Below are positions 12,625 to 15,830 of a stretch of DNA of 15,830 bases, one piece after another. Made by a program: the position numbers and the translations under genes. Position 1 is the stretch's first letter; every line of letters starts with the position of its first letter. The notes beneath the pieces are model-generated. The model searched no databases. It was given only the letters and a program-made list of their open reading frames with translations, and had not been told where the DNA came from. Source of the DNA: Nitrospiria bacterium (GTDB lineage: Bacteria > Nitrospirota > Nitrospiria > JACQBZ01); the NCBI GenBank assembly GCA_919901335.1, contig CAKKOZ010000088.1, forward strand, positions 1 through 15,830, written 5' to 3'.

Positions 12625-15071
12625 TTCTCTACAACACCATCCTGATATTAAGCCTGCCACTGACCCTCCCCCTTTTTGTCTTCTGGATGATCCTGCGACC
12701 TGAATATCGGATCGGGCTGTCCGAGCGATTCGGCCGGATGCCCGGAGATTGGCGAAGGCGGGAAGGGGCCGCGACGAGGCTCTGGATTCATGCCGCCTCG
12801 GTCGGGGAATGTCTCGCGGTGATGCCGTTGGTTGAGCGGTGGCTTCGGGACCGGCCGGACTGGGATCTGGTTTTCTCGGTGATGACGCAAACCGGCCGGC
12901 GATTGGCGGAGCAGCAACTCGGGAATCGGGCGCGAATTTTTTTCTTTCCGGTGGATCTTCCGGGTATCGCCGCGCGCCTGCTGAGTCGCTTGGCTCCGGA
13001 TCTGATCCTTTTGGTCGAGACTGAACTGTGGCCGAATTTTCTTCATTCCGCTTCCCGCCGCGGCATCCCGGTTCTGCTGATCAACGGCCGGATTTCACCC
13101 CGGTCCTACCGCCGTTACCGCGCGGTTCGGGGGATATTCCGCGAGGCGCTCCAAACGATTGAACTCTTTTGTATGCAGACGGCACAGGACGCACAGCGAA
13201 TCATCGAGTTGGGCGCGCCTCCCGAGCGGGTCCGGGTTCTCGGCAATCTTAAATTCGACCTTGCCGCTGTTCCGCTATCGGAGCCGGAACGTCAACAGCT
13301 TTTAAAACAGCTGGGATGGCACCCGAATGATCGAGTGCTTGTGGCCGGAAGCACCCATGAAAAAGAGGAGGAACTGTTGCTGGCCGTCTATGACCGGGTC
13401 AAACAGCAGATTCCGGACCTCCGACTGATTTTGGCTCCTCGCCACCTCGACCGATTGCCGGGCCTGGTCCAATGGCTGACGCGGCTTGGGAAGACCTGCC
13501 TTCGGTATTCGGAGCTGGGCGCGGGTCGACCCCAACCGGCCGAAACCGGCGTCGAGATTCTGCTCGTGGATACCCTGGGCAAATTGGGACCGTTATACAG
13601 CCTGGGGACGGTCGTATTCGTGGGCGGCAGCCTGGTGCCGGTGGGCGGCCATAATCTTTTGGAGCCGGCCGCGCTCGGACGGCCGGTTCTGTTTGGACCG
13701 TTTGTCCAGCACATTATTGAAACGGCCGATCTCCTGTCGGCGTCCGGGGGCGGGTGCATGGTTCACAATGTCGACGAGTTGACGCGGGAGACGCAGACGC
13801 TGCTGATGGATCCGGACCGGCGGCGGACAATGGGAGATCAGGCCAAGAAGACGGTCACCTGCCATCAAGGGGCGTCCGAACGGGTGAACGGGATCGTGGA
13901 ACGGGAACTGAAGAGGCGGTCGTTTGACGGCATCCGACGGCTTGATTTCCGTTCCGCTCCGGAGCGGTGGTTCAAGGACCGATTGCTATTATCGCGAGGC
14001 GGTTTTCCGACATCGGGAAGGGCAATCGGGACTACGATGCTGGCCGCGGCGATCCTGCGCGGGTTGTCGGTCTTTTATCAGGCATGGCAGGAGGTCCGGG
14101 TCGCGGCCTATTCCCGCGGCCTGCTCCGATCCGTTCGCCTGGACCGTCCGGTGATCAGCGTCGGCAATCTCGTCCTCGGCGGAACCGGGAAGACGCCGAC
14201 CGTCCTATCGATCTGCCGGCTCCTTCTCAAACGCGGCCGTCGTCCGGCCGTCTTGTCGCGAGGCTACGGCAGGCGGTCGAAGGAGGCGATTCAGGTTGTT
14301 TCGAATGAAACGAGGGTCGCGCAAAGACCGGACGCGCTGGGAGACGAACCCTGCCTGATGGCCGACCAGTTGCCCGGGGTGCCGGTCCTCGTCTCGCTGG
14401 ATCGGGCCGCGGCGGGGCGGTATGCGCTGAAGGTTTTCCAGCCGGATGTTTTCGTGCTGGATGACGGCTATCAACATCTCCGTCTGAGAAGAGATCTGAA
14501 TCTTCTCGTGCTGGATGCCGTTCAACCGTTCGGAAACGGTTTTGTCTTTCCCCGGGGAACGCTTCGGGAGGCCGTCCGGCAGGTGAGTCGGGCGGATGCG
14601 ATCCTTCTGACTCATGCGGACGATCCGGCCGGGACAGAGGAGCTTCAGAAATTCGTGCGAACATACCGTCCCGCATTGCCCATTTTCACCAGCCGGCACC
14701 GGATCGCCGACCTGGTCCATCTCGGCACCGGCCGGATCGCCTCTCTTGAGAAGCTCCGGCGAACGCGGCTGATGGCCGTGACGGGAATCGGACAGCCGGA
14801 GCGGTTTTTCCATGCGCTTCAAGAGAACGAATCGGAGATCGCGGCGGGATGTATTTATCCCGATCATTATCGTTACTCCGAAAAGGACCTGGAGTTCCTT
14901 GAGGCGGAAGCCGTGCGACGGGACGTCCGTATGATCGTGACGACCGAAAAAGATGCGGTTCGAATCCAGGCGCTGGGTCGGCCCCTGGAACCCTGGTGGA
15001 CGGCCCGCCTGGATCTGGTGATCGACGACGCCGAGGCGTTTGAATCCCTGCTTTGCGGGGCGCTGAAATGA
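12615..15071 (+). CDS. waaA-lpxK: Fused Kdo transferase WaaA and tetraacyldisaccharide 4'-kinase LpxK
   Basis: One uninterrupted 818-codon frame holds two enzymes. The N-terminal part (about 1-430) is WaaA/KdtA: a membrane-anchoring segment at the start (TILILSLPLTLPLFVFW), WIHAASVGEC (57-66, with the Glu65 candidate base), VETELWPN (134-141), NGRISPRSYRRYR, GSTHEKEEE and GGHNLLEPAALGRP (344-357). After a linker, the C-terminal part (about 445-818) is LpxK: P-loop GGTGKTPT (522-529), SRGYGR, VLDDGYQHLRLRRD (614-627) and TTEKDAVR. LpxK phosphorylates the lipid A disaccharide at the 4' position and WaaA then adds Kdo, so consecutive steps sit on one chain in reverse order. The start is uncertain; TTG at 12615 overlaps the end of the full-length DUF374 frame. 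An in-frame ATG at 14037 (Met475) could give a separate 344-residue LpxK. Confidence 0.93.
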   Translation: MGVVLYNTILILSLPLTLPLFVFWMILRPEYRIGLSERFGRMPGDWRRREGAATRLWIHAASVGECLAVMPLVERWLRDRPDWDLVFSVMTQTGRRLAEQQLGNRARIFFFPVDLPGIAARLLSRLAPDLILLVETELWPNFLHSASRRGIPVLLINGRISPRSYRRYRAVRGIFREALQTIELFCMQTAQDAQRIIELGAPPERVRVLGNLKFDLAAVPLSEPERQQLLKQLGWHPNDRVLVAGSTHEKEEELLLAVYDRVKQQIPDLRLILAPRHLDRLPGLVQWLTRLGKTCLRYSELGAGRPQPAETGVEILLVDTLGKLGPLYSLGTVVFVGGSLVPVGGHNLLEPAALGRPVLFGPFVQHIIETADLLSASGGGCMVHNVDELTRETQTLLMDPDRRRTMGDQAKKTVTCHQGASERVNGIVERELKRRSFDGIRRLDFRSAPERWFKDRLLLSRGGFPTSGRAIGTTMLAAAILRGLSVFYQAWQEVRVAAYSRGLLRSVRLDRPVISVGNLVLGGTGKTPTVLSICRLLLKRGRRPAVLSRGYGRRSKEAIQVVSNETRVAQRPDALGDEPCLMADQLPGVPVLVSLDRAAAGRYALKVFQPDVFVLDDGYQHLRLRRDLNLLVLDAVQPFGNGFVFPRGTLREAVRQVSRADAILLTHADDPAGTEELQKFVRTYRPALPIFTSRHRIADLVHLGTGRIASLEKLRRTRLMAVTGIGQPERFFHALQENESEIAAGCIYPDHYRYSEKDLEFLEAEAVRRDVRMIVTTEKDAVRIQALGRPLEPWWTARLDLVIDDAEAFESLLCGALK

Positions 15072-15830
15072 GCGGCGGGGCGCGGCAAAATCATCCGGTG
15101 CGCCACCGGCTGGAAACTCTTCTCGTGATAATCCTATATGGGATCTACCGTCTTCTGCCTCGATCCTGGGGGCCGGCCCTGGGGTCGCTTTTGGGCGAGG
15201 CGGCCTATGGCCTCATTCCTCGGCGACGCCGAATCACGCTGACCAACCTTCGTCTCGCGTTCAAAGTACCCGATTTCAACCCCATCCGGGTCGCCCACGA
15301 GGCCTATCGGTCCCTGGGGAAAAGTCTGATGGAGTTTCTGGCCGCGATGGATCAGGACCGGGAGGCGATGCTTCGGACGGTGGATGTGGAAGGGCTGTCC
15401 AACCTGGAGGATGCGGTCCGGCAGGGGAAGGGAATCATCATCCTGGGATTCCACTACGGGAACTGGGAGCTGATGAACCTGGTCCATTCCGCCTTGGGTT
15501 ATCCGACCCATGTCGTGGGCCGCGCGCTGGATAATCCCTGGTTGAATCGGCTGATCAACCGGCAGCGGGAACGATTCGGGTCGGTCGTCTTCAACAGTAA
15601 AGACCCATCGTCGCTGCGGCAGATCCTGTCGGCGCTTCATCGGAAACAATCGGTCGGTTTCCTGATTGATCAGACCGTCGTCGGAACCCGCGGCGTCTAT
15701 GTTGATTTTTTCGGCCGACTTGCCTATACTCACAAGGTCGCCGCCCTGGTGGCGCTCAAGACCGGCGCGCCGGTGATACCGATGTTCATGCATCGCGAGG
15801 CGGGGGGCCGCCACCGCCTCGTTTATGGCA
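15068..15830 (+). CDS. Lipid A secondary acyltransferase, LpxL/HtrB family (3' end outside window)
   Basis: The frame opens with an ATG overlapping the lpxK stop (ATGA) and stays open to the window edge: 254 codons of a protein usually near 300 residues. A hydrophobic N-terminal segment (LETLLVIILYGIYRLLP, about 15-31) would anchor it to the inner membrane. The HX4E acyltransferase motif is H129-E134 in FHYGNWE, and FLIDQTVVGTRGVYVDFFG is the usual second block with the DQ pair. Members transfer an acyl chain from acyl-ACP to Kdo2-lipid IVA or a related precursor. This fits directly downstream of the enzyme that adds Kdo. Whether it is LpxL-like or LpxM-like cannot be told from this part, so no symbol is given. 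Confidence 0.92.
   Translation, partial: MSGGARQNHPVRHRLETLLVIILYGIYRLLPRSWGPALGSLLGEAAYGLIPRRRRITLTNLRLAFKVPDFNPIRVAHEAYRSLGKSLMEFLAAMDQDREAMLRTVDVEGLSNLEDAVRQGKGIIILGFHYGNWELMNLVHSALGYPTHVVGRALDNPWLNRLINRQRERFGSVVFNSKDPSSLRQILSALHRKQSVGFLIDQTVVGTRGVYVDFFGRLAYTHKVAALVALKTGAPVIPMFMHREAGGRHRLVYG

Overview
The window reads as chromosome from a diderm, LPS-making bacterium: it encodes BamA, a Skp/OmpH chaperone and almost the whole late lipid A pathway. Gene order, the use of LpxI instead of LpxH, the small CxxC...CxxC zinc-ribbon protein and the moderately high GC content fit Nitrospirota or a neighbouring lineage (Methylomirabilota, deltaproteobacterial groups). That placement is inference; no rRNA or other taxonomic marker is present.

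Layout. (1) Positions 1-150 are the 3' end of an unidentified plus-strand gene. (2) Positions 296-487 hold a minus-strand zinc-ribbon gene ending in a hairpin terminator. It diverges from radC across an AT-rich spacer of about 200 bp that holds candidate back-to-back promoters and a pair of repeated words. (3) radC (693-1403) overlaps a lipoprotein of the FGE/SUMF1 fold (1396-2196). (4) After a 118-bp spacer with candidate promoters, an uninterrupted plus-strand cluster runs from 2315 to the window end: bamA, skp/ompH, lpxD, fabZ, lpxA, lpxI, an LPS-kinase-like gene, lpxB, msbA, a DUF374 acyltransferase-like gene, a waaA-lpxK fusion and the start of an lpxL/htrB-type acyltransferase. Most junctions are short overlaps (ATGA or GTGA) or gaps under 40 nt, so this is very probably one operon with translational coupling.

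How the genes fit together. LpxA and LpxD add the two hydroxyacyl chains, LpxI releases lipid X, LpxB joins the disaccharide, the LpxK half phosphorylates it, the WaaA half adds Kdo, LpxL-type enzymes add secondary acyl chains, and MsbA flips the product across the inner membrane. FabZ works in the competing fatty-acid branch. Skp and BamA handle outer-membrane proteins. LpxC and the Kdo synthesis genes are not in the window.

Main points for a second look: the DUF374 gene is broken by a frame change exactly at a run of ten A, with the rest of the protein intact in the -1 frame; an unassigned small kinase sits inside the lipid A operon; and WaaA and LpxK are joined in one 818-residue reading frame. 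I see no mobile elements, CRISPR arrays, tRNA or rRNA genes.
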